From positions 10,641,088-10,705,087 of the forward strand of contig CM044959.1 of NCBI GenBank assembly GCA_024516035.1: DNA of 64,000 nucleotides. The letters are read 5' to 3'. The DNA is from Bactericera cockerelli. Lineage: Eukaryota > Arthropoda > Insecta > Hemiptera > Triozidae. The notes beneath the pieces are model-generated. The model saw nothing but the letters and a program-made list of their open reading frames with translations. It was not told the DNA's origin and did not search any database. Shown here piece after piece: positions 10,871 through 20,772 of the stretch. The position numbers and the translations under genes are program-made. Numbering within the stretch: position 1 is the stretch's first letter; each line of letters opens with the position of its first letter.

Positions 10871-11937
10871 GATTTAATATCGTCTAAAACGTTATGTAAT
10901 TCCTAACTAAGTTAGTAAGCCACAGACGCATAATTAGATGGTTTGGGACAGACTCGATCACACCTGACTTGTTCCAGGCAATCCGCTTATTATTATTATT
11001 AAAAATTTTATTAGAAGAACATATATGCACAACCGCATAATGGTAAAAATTAAAATACAAAATTGACAATATATATATAAACAGGAAAAAATAAGAAACA
11101 AAATAGAGAAATATTACTTACTTACTGCAGTGGCATTTCAGAAAGGTACCGATCCATTGCCTCGTCGATTTTTTGCCTCCAAATATTTCTGTTCTGCCAT
11201 TCTCCTTCTTGTAATCCCATAATTTCAATAATAGAGAAATATATAATTATTATTTATAAGTCCTAACTAGAGGGCGGGGTTATTGCCTATGACAATCTCT
11301 TCCAGGCAATCCGCTTATACCGAAAATCTTCAGGCTAATTACACACGAGGAACATAAACAGGAACCCATCTCCTTGGGTCGACAGCCAGTGCGGAATTCA
11401 GCAAATTACATAAACTGTATGTTACCGCAAGTTTGAATATAACTTTAAACTCAGGTGGTATTTTTTTATTTATTTTTTTTAAGTGGTTATTCAATGTATA
11501 TGAGAAATTAAAAATTAATTTATGAAGATGAGATTTTTTCCGCAAGTAAACAGGTAATTAAACTTGTTAAATATATTATTTTTCAATGCATATATAAATT
11601 TTGAGACCTCTGGCACGAGTGAGATTGGTTCCTCATAATTAAAATGAAGTTTAATGTAAATTAAATATAAGTATGTAGAATATTATGTATGTATAATGAA
11701 TAGTGAGGTCTAATGTGAATTAAATACACTTATGGCGAGGTTTAATGTAAAATTAAATACATAGAAGTAAGATTTAATGTAAATTTAATATATTTAAATA
11801 ATTGGTTTGAAAGTAATTACGCGTGGGTATAACTAGAGATGAATTTGTTCCTGAGATCCAACTTTCGATTTCTAAACAATTTACTTCCGATAGTATTATT
11901 CATTTTTTTTTTTTCATTATTAGTTAAAATATTTTTA

Positions 11938-12097
11938 AATTAGGTTTTAACGTCGCTTTCAACTGCATGGTCATATCACGACGGGGGTGTTACCTCCCAT
12001 TCGCAGGAGACTCACAAACCTGCTACCCACATTAACCTCAACCAGCCTAGGTTGGGTCGGAATGCCAGCATCACTAAGTCTTCACCTCCCTGGATGT
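11938..12097 (-). repeat. 5S-SINE, tail and core only
   Basis: Runs from the tail GTTGAAAGCGACGTTAAAAC through the core (reverse of CAGCCTAGGTTGGGTCGG) and stops before the 5S-like head, where the nested 377-bp duplication joins. Confidence 0.85.
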
Positions 12098-12319
12098 TAA
12101 ATACATTTATGGCGAGGTTTAATGTAAAATAAAATACATAGAAGTAAGATTTAATGTAAATTTAATATATTTAAATAATTGGTTTGGAAGTAATTACGCG
12201 TGGGTATAACTAGAGATGAATTTGTTCCTGAGATCCAACTTTCGATTTCTAAACAATTTACTTCCGATAGTATTATTCATTTTTTTTTTTTTTTTTCATT
12301 ATTAGTTAAAATATTTTTA

Positions 12320-12545
12320 AATTAGGTTTTAACGTCGCTTTCAACTGCATGGTCATATCACGACGGGGGTGTTACCTCCCATTCGCAGGAGACTCACAAA
12401 CCTGCTACCCACATTAACCTCAACCAGCCTAGGTTGGGTCGGAATGCCAGCATCACTAAGTCTTCACCTCCCTGGATGTTGCTTGATTTCGGCGACTGAA
12501 TGAGAACCGGTGCATTCATCGCGTCACCGACGCTGGTGGCTTAAG
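12320..12545 (-). repeat. 5S-SINE, full length (reference copy)
   Basis: On the minus strand this reads: a head resembling 5S rRNA (CACCGGTTCTC about 30 bases in, then GCCGAAATCAAGCAACATCC, then a GACTTAGTGATG block that aligns with the end of the 5S internal promoter region), a core with CCGACCCAACCTAGGCTG, GTAGCAGGTTTGTGAG and GGGAGGTAACACCCCCG, then the tail GTTGAAAGCGACGTTAAAAC and an A-rich end. 5S rRNA genes carry CACCGGTTCTCGT and GAAGTTAAGCAAC at equivalent places. Transcription by RNA polymerase III is inferred from that head. Confidence 0.8.
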
Positions 12546-13471
12546 CAGGCTTTTTTCATCTTTGTTAAGACGAATCATGTATTGTGTTCCTGGAAAGATC
12601 CTCAACTCTTAATCCGTTCCAGGCCGATTTGATGGAAAAACTCGCGCGACTCATAATGGGTGTTAGTACTCGCATCATACGAGTCATAAGATGATACGTG
12701 GAGCAATGACTCTTTTTTATTTTAGTCATCAAAACTCTCTTTCCATTTAATCATCGAATTCAATAATAGAGAAATATATAATTATTATTTATAAGTCCTA
12801 ACTAGAGGGCGGGGTTATTGCCTATGACAATCTCTTCCAGGCAATCCGCTTATACCGAAAATCTTCAGGCTAATTACACACGAGGAACATAAACAGGAAC
12901 CCATCTCCTTGGGTCGACAGCCAGTGCGGAATTCAGCAAATTACATAAACTGTATGTTACCGCAAGTTTGAATATAACTTTAAACTCAGGTGGTATTTTT
13001 TTATTTATTTTTTTTAAGTGGTTATTCAATGTATATGAGAAATTAAAAATTAATTTATGAAGATGAGATTTTTTCCGCAAGTAAACAGGTAATTAAACTT
13101 GTTAAATATATTATTTTTCAATGCATATATAAATTTTGAGACCTCTGGCACGAGTGAGATTGGTTCCTCATAATTAAAATGAAGTTTAATGTAAATTAAA
13201 TATAAGTATGTAGAATATTATGTATGTATAATGAATAGTGAGGTCTAATGTGAATTAAATACACTTATGGCGAGGTTTAATGTAAAATTAAATACATAGA
13301 AGTAAGATTTAATGTAAATTTAATATATTTAAATAATTGGTTTGAAAGTAATTACGCGTGGGTATAACTAGAGATGAATTTGTTCCTGAGATCCAACTTT
13401 CGATTTCTAAACAATTTACTTCCGATAGTATTATTCATTTTTTTTTTTCATTATTAGTTAAAATATTTTTA

Positions 13472-13632
13472 AATTAGGTTTTAACGTCGCTTTCAACTGC
13501 ATGGTCATATCACGACGGGGGTGTTACCTCCCATTCGCAGGAGACTCACAAACCTGCTACCCACATTAACCTCAACCAGCCTAGGTTGGGTCGGAATGCC
13601 AGCATCACTAAGTCTTCACCTCCCTGGATGTT
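13472..13632 (-). repeat. 5S-SINE, tail and core only
   Basis: Copy-2 counterpart of 11938-12097, with the same truncated head junction. Confidence 0.85.
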
Positions 13633-13826
13633 AAATACATTTATGGCGAGGTTTAATGTAAAATAAAATACATAGAAGTAAGATTTAATGTAAATTTAAT
13701 ATATTTAAATAATTGGTTTGGAAGTAATTACGCGTGGGTATAACTAGAGATGAATTTGTTCCTGAGATTCCGATAGTATTATTCATTTTTTTTTTTTTTT
13801 TTCATTATTAGTTAAAATATTTTTAA

Positions 13827-14051
13827 ATTAGGTTTTAACGTCGCTTTCAACTGCATGGTCATATCACGACGGGGGTGTTACCTCCCATTCGCAGGAGACT
13901 CACAAACCTGCTACCCACATTAACCTCAACCAGCCTAGGTTGGGTCGGAATGCCAGCATCACTAAGTCTTCACCTCCCTGGATGTTGCTTGATTTCGGCG
14001 ACTGAATGAGAACCGGTGCATTCATCGCGTCACCGACGCTGGTGGCTTAAG
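13827..14051 (-). repeat. 5S-SINE, full length
   Basis: Copy-2 counterpart of 12320-12545; head, core and tail are all present. Confidence 0.8.
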
Positions 14052-14463
14052 CAGGCTTTTTTCATCTTTGTTAAGACGAATCATGTATTGTGTTCCTGGA
14101 AAGATCCTCAACTCTTAATCCGTTCCAGGCCGATTTGATGGAAAAACTCGCGCGACTCATAATGGGTGTTAGTACTCGCATCATACGAGTCATAAGATGA
14201 TACGTGGAGCAATGACTCTTTTTTATTTTAGTCATCAAAACTCTCTTTCCATTTAATCATCGAATTCTTTTCGTTTTAGCATCAAAACATTCAAGAGTTT
14301 CACTTGCGGTTTTCGAGTGTGTATAAAGCGCGCTGTGACGGCCATTCTAATTTTACAAGCCTTGAGAATGAGTAGAGATTTTTTGTGTGTCTAATTTGTG
14401 ATTAGAAATTTCAACGACCAAGTTGTACCTCACGCATGGATTTTATAATATGTTTAGTGAACG

Positions 14464-14640
14464 TGCACTGGTAGTCAAGTGGTTAACGCTCTAGTCTGGA
14501 AATCCAGGTAGCGTAGGGATCCGTTGGTTCAAATCCCACCCATTGCATGAATTTTTCCTCATTAAATTTGAGTTTTCGACTACATAATAATGAGACTTTC
14601 AGGGTTAGGTGGTAGAAAATGCTTTGAGAATTAACTTAAT
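14464..14640 (+). repeat. S3 SINE
   Basis: Head TGGTAGTCAAGTGGTTAACG, B-box-like GTTGGTTCAAATCCCACCC, boundary GCATGAATTTTTCCTCATTA, and tail GTTAGGTGGTAGAAAATGCT. The last part of the family tail (CCTGGTGGTTACC) is missing. Confidence 0.85.
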
Positions 14641-15182
14641 GCTTTGAGATAGAAATCGGGAGGATTTAGATCCACTTCGGATTCTGGGACCCTTTTTAGA
14701 GACTTGCGAAGAAAAGTTCTACCAGGAGAATAGGGCGAGTTGGGAATCACTGGATTTCAATGTTCACTATTTGGAGTTTTTATTGATATTTCTAACAATT
14801 TATTCGTTTTTTTTCTTCTTCTTTTATAATCCGCCCAAGTGTTTTGACTTGTAATCCGGTGGGGACAGGAGACCAGAAAGAAGAGGAGATTAGACATACC
14901 AACGTGCATTGAGAGCGTATATGTAGTCACGGAATTAACAGTGTGGTCTTTGGTCGTTCAGATTTTAAAGTCAATTTCTTTGTCAAAACATTGTTTATGA
15001 GATATTAAAGTACAATATCCAACACGTGAGCAGTGAGTGCGTAAGCTTCTTAGAATAACGTCGCATCGTCCAGAGAAAATTAATTTAGAAAGAAGAACCT
15101 ACCCATAGATTGATCGTTAAGGCAGGGAACTCGAAACCTGATCCGCAGCGCTCTGGGTTGAATCTCAAGCACGGCGATTTTT
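14641..15182. other. No gene recognised
   Basis: Unremarkable AT-rich sequence between a SINE and the LINE-split SINE. Confidence 0.5.
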
Positions 15183-15287
15183 TTTAAACTTGGGTTTAAC
15201 GTCGCTTTCAAAAGCATGTGGCCATGCTGTCACGACGGGGCTGTTACCCTCCATTCGCAGTAAACTCACAAACCTGGTACCCACATT
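15183..15287 (-). repeat. 5S-SINE, 3' part, split by a LINE
   Basis: Tail (reverse of GCGACGTTAAACCC) and part of the core up to CCCACATT. The rest of the same SINE resumes at 17701, after the LINE. Confidence 0.9.
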
Positions 15288-17700
15288 TATTTATTTATTC
15301 AAATTTATTTATTTATTTATTCAAATCACAAACGGGCGGACCCTGTGCTAACTAAATTACAATATTTACCCTAACTAATGGTCATTGAAAAATATAATAA
15401 TAATAATTAATATTAACTTAACTTACACTAACTATCAAATAGCTCTAAAACTAACAAATAAAATGCATACTTAACCAGTACAAAAATCAAATAACACCCC
15501 GCAACAAGAAAAATAGAGGGAAGTGAATTTGATGAGGAATAGGAATAGAATTGGGAAAGAAAGAGAAAGTAAACTAGAAACATTATATTTCAGAGAAGTA
15601 AGCTTTGAGAGAATCAATGGAAGTGAAAAAAAAGTCGATGTTATTATGAAGGTTAGCTGTTCTCTGAAACCTGATCATGGGGGAGTTTTGCAAATAAGAA
15701 GTACGAACGAAAGGTGGTTTAAAGGGAAGAGGAGCTCGAGTAGTGTAAGAAGGAATGTTGATATTGATTGCAGAAAGAAGATCAGGTGTGTCAATTTTGG
15801 AGTTTAGAATACTAAAGAAGGTGATACAATCATACATTTCTCTCCTGGAAGAAAGGGAAAGTAAGTTGAGATTTTTTTCCAAATCAGAGTATGTTTGATC
15901 GGGAGCTCTTATTTTAAATCTCAATGTTCGGAGGGCTCTATGTTGTATATTTTCAATACGGCCTGAATGTAATGTGAAAGTAGGGTTCCAGATAGTTGAT
16001 GCAAACTCCAAGACACTGCGAACTAGAGAACAATACAAGATTTTAAATGACATATGATCTGGAAAATCTTTTGTTGAACGTGTAATGAAACCTAACATTT
16101 TAGAAGCTTTTGAACAAATAGAGTCTATGTGAGGATTAAAGGATAAACTTGAGTCAAAAAGTACACCAAGATCCCTGACGCAGTTAGATCGAGGAACAAC
16201 ACATGACTCGAGTGAATAATCAAAGATATAGGGAAACTTGGTACGCGAAAAAGTAATAACATTACATTTAGTAGAATTTACTTCCAGAAGATTGCAATCA
16301 AACCAGGTATTAAGATCATTCAAAGCCTTCTGAAGTACTTCGAAGTCGTCAGCAGAGCGAATTTGACGGAAAAATTTTATGTCGTCACAAAAGAGTAGAA
16401 ATTGAATATCATGCTGAGATAAACATTGGAATACATCATTAATAAACAATAAAAATAGAATAGGTCCAAGATGGGAACCTTGGGGTACTCCAGATGAGGT
16501 AAGAAAAGAAGAAGAGACAGAAGAACCCAAACGAACTACACAGTGTCTACCAGAAAGATAACTAGAAAACCAATCAAATAGAGACCCCGATATTCCATAT
16601 GCCGACAGTTTATCGAGGAGAATCCTATGATTTACTCTATCAAACGCCTTAGTCAAGTCCAGGTATATTGAATCAACTTGAGATCCATGAATATGACGAG
16701 AAATGTAATCAACATAGCAAAGAAGATTGGTAGATACCGATTTACGAGGAAGAAACCCGTGTTGATTGTTAACGATCAAAGGTGTAAAATGAGGAAACAA
16801 ATTCTCGAGAACTAAAGCTTCAAAAAGTTTAGGAATCGCAGAGAGGATAGAAATGGGGCGATAATTAGTAATATCGTCACGAGAATTATCTTTCTTAGGA
16901 ACTGGAGAAACAAAACTAACCTTCCAAAGAGACGGAAATATACCTAAGGACAAAGACTGATTGAAAAGTAAAGATAAGGGAAAAGCTAAGGAAGAACAGC
17001 AATACTTGAGGAAGATTGGGGGGATTCCATCTGGACCCATTCCCTTGTGAATACTCAAGGACTTGAGTTTCTTAAGGACTGAGTCGACGGTAATGACACA
17101 AGATGAAACCTGATCAGACGAGACATAGGAAAACTGATGTGAACAGAGAGGGACATTGACAAACGAAGAAGAGAAGTGTTTTGCAAATAAATCGGCAGAA
17201 GACTTAGAACAAGAGGATTCAATATCATTATACCTCATCACCTTGGGCATACTAGAACCACCACGGAGGTTCTTATTGTACTTCCAGAAGTATCGCGGAT
17301 CTTCCCTGATATTACTAGCAACCCGAGATATATATGAAGAATAACAACGATGGGACTCATCTTTACAGAGAGTACGAAGCCGTGAGAAAACAGAATATGA
17401 ATGAGAAGACCGAGATGACTTATAGATCTTGTGAGCGCATTTCTTTTGGATGATCAGTGATTTGAGGTAAGAAGAATACCATGAAGGAAATGAATCTCGT
17501 TTTACAGAAATTGAGGGGACAAATAGAGTTACGATATTATTAATGAATTCAGAGAAAAGACGAGTGTTAACTTCAACATCAGGAGAATTAAAGAAAGAGA
17601 CCCAGTCAAACGTAGAAAATAGAGTATTCAAGTAAATGTATGGGGCTTTGCGAAAATTAAAACCCACATAATCCTCATCGAAAGTTTGCAAATGAGCAAC
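15288..17700 (-). mobile_element. 5'-truncated Jockey/CR1-type LINE
   Basis: Inserted in minus orientation into a 5S-SINE. The 3' end lies at the left and finishes in AATAAAT-type repeats rather than a pure A-tail. The 5' end at 17700 falls within the linker upstream of the reverse transcriptase, so the endonuclease domain and any first reading frame are missing. The SINE sequence resumes with essentially no gap, so any target-site duplication is at most a few bases. The element cannot be autonomous. Confidence 0.92.
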
Positions 17701-17742
17701 AACCTCACCCAGCCTGGGTTGGACCAGAATGCCAGTTAGCAT
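15583..17742 (-). CDS. LINE ORF2 fragment: reverse transcriptase, chimeric start
   Basis: 719 codons without interruption. In order: residues 1-14 (MLTGILVQPRLGEV) come from antisense 5S-SINE sequence, not from the LINE; about 15-230 are the linker upstream of the polymerase; GMGPDGIP (234-241) and YRPISIL (294-300) mark the fingers; LDLTKAFD (361-368) is motif A with D362; SSGVPQGSHLGP (416-427) is motif B; FCDD (451-454) is motif C; VRDLGVLFD (522-530) is motif E; a thumb and tail follow (LYCSLVRSVLEFAS, 569-582). The family makes cDNA by target-primed reverse transcription in the nucleus. Oddities are the missing endonuclease, the borrowed start codon, and cysteine where related elements usually have alanine in (F/Y)ADD. 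Family placement (Jockey rather than CR1) is uncertain. Confidence 0.9.
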   Translation of the reverse strand: MLTGILVQPRLGEVVAHLQTFDEDYVGFNFRKAPYIYLNTLFSTFDWVSFFNSPDVEVNTRLFSEFINNIVTLFVPSISVKRDSFPSWYSSYLKSLIIQKKCAHKIYKSSRSSHSYSVFSRLRTLCKDESHRCYSSYISRVASNIREDPRYFWKYNKNLRGGSSMPKVMRYNDIESSCSKSSADLFAKHFSSSFVNVPLCSHQFSYVSSDQVSSCVITVDSVLKKLKSLSIHKGMGPDGIPPIFLKYCCSSLAFPLSLLFNQSLSLGIFPSLWKVSFVSPVPKKDNSRDDITNYRPISILSAIPKLFEALVLENLFPHFTPLIVNNQHGFLPRKSVSTNLLCYVDYISRHIHGSQVDSIYLDLTKAFDRVNHRILLDKLSAYGISGSLFDWFSSYLSGRHCVVRLGSSVSSSFLTSSGVPQGSHLGPILFLLFINDVFQCLSQHDIQFLLFCDDIKFFRQIRSADDFEVLQKALNDLNTWFDCNLLEVNSTKCNVITFSRTKFPYIFDYSLESCVVPRSNCVRDLGVLFDSSLSFNPHIDSICSKASKMLGFITRSTKDFPDHMSFKILYCSLVRSVLEFASTIWNPTFTLHSGRIENIQHRALRTLRFKIRAPDQTYSDLEKNLNLLSLSSRREMYDCITFFSILNSKIDTPDLLSAININIPSYTTRAPLPFKPPFVRTSYLQNSPMIRFQRTANLHNNIDFFFTSIDSLKAYFSEI

Positions 17743-17880
17743 TACGAAGTCTTCACTTTGCTGGAAGACCTGGGCGTTGCTTTCAGTGATACTACGAGAA
17801 CCGGTGATGCATTCAACGCGCCATCGACACTGGCTTGACGACGACTTTTAGTAAGGCGAATTAAAGTAACTGTGACATTG
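17701..17880 (-). repeat. 5S-SINE, 5' part, split by a LINE
   Basis: On the minus strand the head reads GTCGATGGCGCGTTGAATGC, then CACCGGTTCTCGTAGTATCA, matching the 5S rRNA internal region well, followed by the start of the core up to CTGGGTGAGGTT, where the LINE interrupts. Confidence 0.88.
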
Positions 17881-18159
17881 TTTAACCCATTAACGCCTAG
17901 CGTTGTCATATGGCAACGATGGAGGCAGTGCAATACGGTACATGTTACCACTTTATAACATTATAGTTCTCATTGTTGACAATATTTGCTACCTTCTGAA
18001 TTTTACTAGACAGTTCTATCAGTAATTGTTCTATCAGTAGTTTTGATATTTATTTTTTTCAAAATGGATCAACGTTTCCCAACAGTTCAGGTGTTGATGG
18101 GTTAATCTAATTTAGGGAGGACACGGTGTGAGCTCATTTCTCAAATAGAAACTGGATTA

Positions 18160-18290
18160 AACCTAAGGCATTAACTTCGCCCCGGATTACAAGATTTTTT
18201 TTCTAACTTTTATTTTATTTATTTTATTTTTTTTTTTCTCAGTTAATAATTTATTGTTTATTGTTTTGTTTAAAAAATAATGGTTGTTCC
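18160..18290 (+). mobile_element. LINE 3' end, same family as 4.1 kb
   Basis: GGCATTAACTTCGCCCCGG followed by an AT-rich 3' region with TTATTGTTTATTGTTTTGT, as in the 4.1-kb copy. Confidence 0.5.
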
Positions 18291-18507
18291 GAAGATTACG
18301 GCTTCAAATCCCAAATATTGAAATGTTTTTTTGTAAATTCGCACAAGCACGGCATAGTAGAAATATTTTATTTGTCTGTCTTTTTTACGTACATACCTAG
18401 TAAATAAATTGTGTTCAGTGCAATCACGAACCAAAAACAACATAATGTAAGATAAGGTAAACTTTCATCGACATCATAAATACCAAACATAATACCTATA
18501 AATTACA

Positions 18508-18796
18508 GGAAATTTAGAGAAAGATTTCATGATGAAATACAGTAAGTGATACAGTAAATCAGACCAACTTCTGCAATCATACATATAATATGGCATAAGA
18601 CTATTCAATCGAAGGCTATTTAAAGATTCAGGAAAGTCGTATTGTACCAAGGAAATTTAAAGACAGATTTCACGATGAAATACAATGACACAGTAAATCA
18701 GCTTTATTTCAATTTTTGCAATCACATCCACAATATGGCATGAGACTCTATTCAATCGTAGGCTATTTACAACTATAGGAAAGTCGTATTCTACCA
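18508..18796. repeat. 143-bp direct tandem duplication
   Basis: GGAAATTTAGAGAAAGATTT at 18508 and GGAAATTTAAAGACAGATTT at 18651 begin two diverged copies. Shared blocks include GATGAAATACA, ACAGTAAATCAG, AATATGGCAT and GGAAAGTCGTATT. Confidence 0.85.
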
Positions 18797-19043
18797 ATGT
18801 CGATAATGTATAGTATTTACAAAAGTCCATACACAGGTGACCATCTGTAACTTTCCAGCTATTCACAACTATTTACGAGAGCACATAACGCCAGAAGTCC
18901 GATGCACAAAGTGGACAATTATAGGGAACGCGGTACAGAGCACAATTTGTTGCAGTAATGCAGTTTATTGCTTTGCATTAGGAGATCGTAAACCAAGAGA
19001 GAATAACGCATTTCTCAAAGACTGAACTTATCGAATTATCATA

Positions 19044-19977
19044 TACAGGGTGCGGCGCGGTAATGTCCCATTTTGAATCGCCCAGTGTGAAGCCGCACTT
19101 CTAATTAGACAAGTTCGAACAAAGTTAGAAGATGCACAAACTACTAATTTTTTCGATTCAATTTAGCTCGGTTGTCAAAATAATTTTATCAAAGCAACAG
19201 AAAGCTTTTTGCGTGGAGAGTTATTTTTCGAAAAATAAGTGTATCGTAGCAGTACAGCGGGAGTTTGCACACCAAACTGTAACTCGATCTGCATGGAGGG
19301 GGTTTTCATGAAGTTCCCTAGGGTTGTTGGCACTCCAATAACGCATATTTTGTTTATTAACACAGCCTGTGTCAACCCCCCAAAACCTTGAACGAGTACG
19401 TGAGGCGATAATGCAGTGACCTAGGCGCTCAGCTCGCAAGCATGCTGCTGCTCTTGGCATATCAGACCGTTCATTGCGGAGAATACTTCATAAAGAACTG
19501 CATTTTCATCCCTACAAAATGGTAGTGGTGCAGGAATTGTTCGAGCGAGACTTTATTCAACGACAAAATGCATGTGAAACCCTGATTGACTCCTTACTTC
19601 CAGATGCTATAGTTTTCTTTAGTGATGAAGCCCATTTTTACATTTCAGGCTGTGTTAATAAACAAAATATGCGTTGTTGGAGTGACAACAACCCTAGGGA
19701 ACTTCATGAAAACCCCCTCCATGCAGATCGAGTTACAGTTTGGTGTGCAATGTCAAACTCCCGCTGTACTGCTACGATACACTTATTTTTCGAAAAATAA
19801 CTCTCCACGCAATAAGCTTTCTGTTGCTTTGATAAAATCATTTTGACAATAGAGCTAAATTGAATAGAAAAAATTAGTAGTTTGTGCATCTTCTAACTTT
19901 GTTTGAACTTGGCTAATTAGAAGTGCGGCTTCACACTGGGCGATTCAAAATGGGACATTACCGCGCCGCACCCTGTA
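19044..19977. mobile_element. Tc1/mariner-like foldback element
   Basis: The ends CAGGGTGCGGCGCGGTAATG and its inverse are flanked by TA. Inverted arms of about 330 bp (19044-19375 and 19650-19977) surround a 275-bp centre. Each arm holds the transposase N-terminal helix region reading inwards and a catalytic-domain fragment reading outwards or inwards, so the arms are rearranged coding pieces, not ordinary terminal repeats. Non-autonomous; the transcript would fold on itself. Confidence 0.88.
19163..19800 (+). pseudogene. Tc1/mariner-like transposase remnant
   Basis: Plus-strand pieces in order: first helix-turn-helix (LSKQQKAFCVESYFSKN at about 19168, then CIVAVQREF); a segment running antisense; a second helix-turn-helix after an in-frame stop (RRSARKHAAALGISDRSLRR, then HFHPYKMVVVQEL); then a catalytic segment FSDEAHFYISGCVNKQNMR at 19612-19674 followed by NNPRELHENPLHADRV and VTVWCA. 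DEAHF is the second catalytic aspartate motif of this DDE/D family. The first catalytic region is reduced and the third is missing, so no active enzyme can be made. An antisense copy of the N-terminal helix is in the right arm at 19704-19889. Confidence 0.85.
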
Positions 19978-20005
19978 TGAACGGTACAAACATAAACACT
20001 TCTCG

Positions 20006-20235
20006 TCTGTCCCGGTAGCTCGGTGGTAAAGGTGGCGGTCTGGTAATCCAGAGGTCGCGGGTTCAAAACCCAGCAGGGACATACAATACATACATGTTAT
20101 CCTCCTATTTCGGATTTTTACCACATGCTAATACGTCTTGGGCTTACTGCTGGAATACTGGATATTAAGTTGGGCAGTATAAGTAAGGCAGTATGCTGGA
20201 ATACTCGGGCAGTATAAGTAAGGCGATATTACACA
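20006..20235 (+). repeat. S2 SINE
   Basis: Head CTGTCCCGGTAGCTCGGTGG, B-box-like GCGGGTTCAAAACCC, body ATTTTTACCACATGCTAATA and tail CTTGGGCTTACTGCTGGAAT. The last 70 bases contain a partial internal duplication of GGGCAGTATAAGTAAGGC. Confidence 0.85.
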
Positions 20236-20244
20236 TTACATCAT

Positions 20245-20420
20245 GGGCGTTGCCAGGGGGCGGCAGTTGCCCCCACCCCCCCCCCCCCCACTAGAAAATT
20301 CCAGAGAGTATGCAACACTAGGTAATATTGATTGTTCACTAGGTATTATTAATTTTCCTAATCAGCTGCCCAACCCCTAGCCAAAATTTTGCTCAGCCAA
20401 AACACAGCCCCCCCCCCTAG
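20245..20420. repeat. C-run repeat ('GGCGTTGCCAGGGGG' type)
   Basis: GGGCGTTGCCAGGGGGCGGC followed by a run of about 14 C and CTAGCCAAAACACA blocks. Similar G/C-run elements in other animals are poorly classified repeats; a related G-run patch is at 36.1 kb. Confidence 0.45.
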
Positions 20421-20654
20421 CCAAAACACATTCTTCACTCCGGAGCTCAGGGAGTCAATAGAAAAGTGGAAACAAGGATAATTACCATTTATGTACGGAG
20501 TGTAATTGTCCTAATTGGTGCAGTCAAAGCTAGGTCGTAAAATAAACAATGATTGTATGAAGAAAGTCGGACAGTAGCAGTGCGATGATGGTAGAACAGT
20601 AGCTTAGTTCAATAATTTGTACACAACATCAGCATCATGATTAATAATAATAAT

Positions 20655-20772
20655 AACACTCTCTAATAAAAGGTTACCACCAATAACACCATGCGAGATT
20701 AATGCTCAAAGCATTTTCTACCACCTAACCCTCGGAGTATTAATATAAGGTGGTCACAAACTCAAATTATTA
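20655..20772 (-). repeat. S3 SINE 3' part, split
   Basis: Reverse of the S3 tail (AATGCTCAAAGCATTTTCTA, CCACCTAACCCTC, GTCACAAACTCAAAT). The other part of this SINE resumes at 21928. Confidence 0.85.

Larger units (their letters stand above)
11224..12758. repeat. 1.5-kb direct duplication, copy 1
   Basis: This unit is repeated head-to-tail at 12759-14265. Inside it a 377-bp block (11721-12097) is itself duplicated (from 12098), each half ending in a 5S-SINE tail and core; only the second half keeps the 5S head. The start of the unit contains AACTAGAGGGCGGGGTTATT, also seen at 40.23 kb, which looks like a LINE 3' end read backwards. Frames of 68 codons are identical in both copies but are not recognised as genes. 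Confidence 0.92.
12759..14265. repeat. 1.5-kb direct duplication, copy 2
   Basis: Collinear with copy 1, offset 1535 at its start and 1506 at its end. The shift comes from a 28-bp deletion near 13769 (GAGAT joins TCCGATAG) and from T-run length differences. Other differences are few, so the duplication is recent or an assembly artefact. Confidence 0.92.

Noticed and set aside
11339..13080. Identical 68-codon minus-strand frames at 11339 and 12874
   Set aside because: The identity reflects the recent 1.5-kb DNA duplication; the sequence is lysine-rich translation of AT-rich DNA with no motif.
20006..20083. tRNA gene-like sequence with A and B boxes
   Set aside because: It is followed by a SINE body and tail found at three other sites. 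None of the tRNA-like heads in the window stands alone or shows a clean cloverleaf with a terminator.
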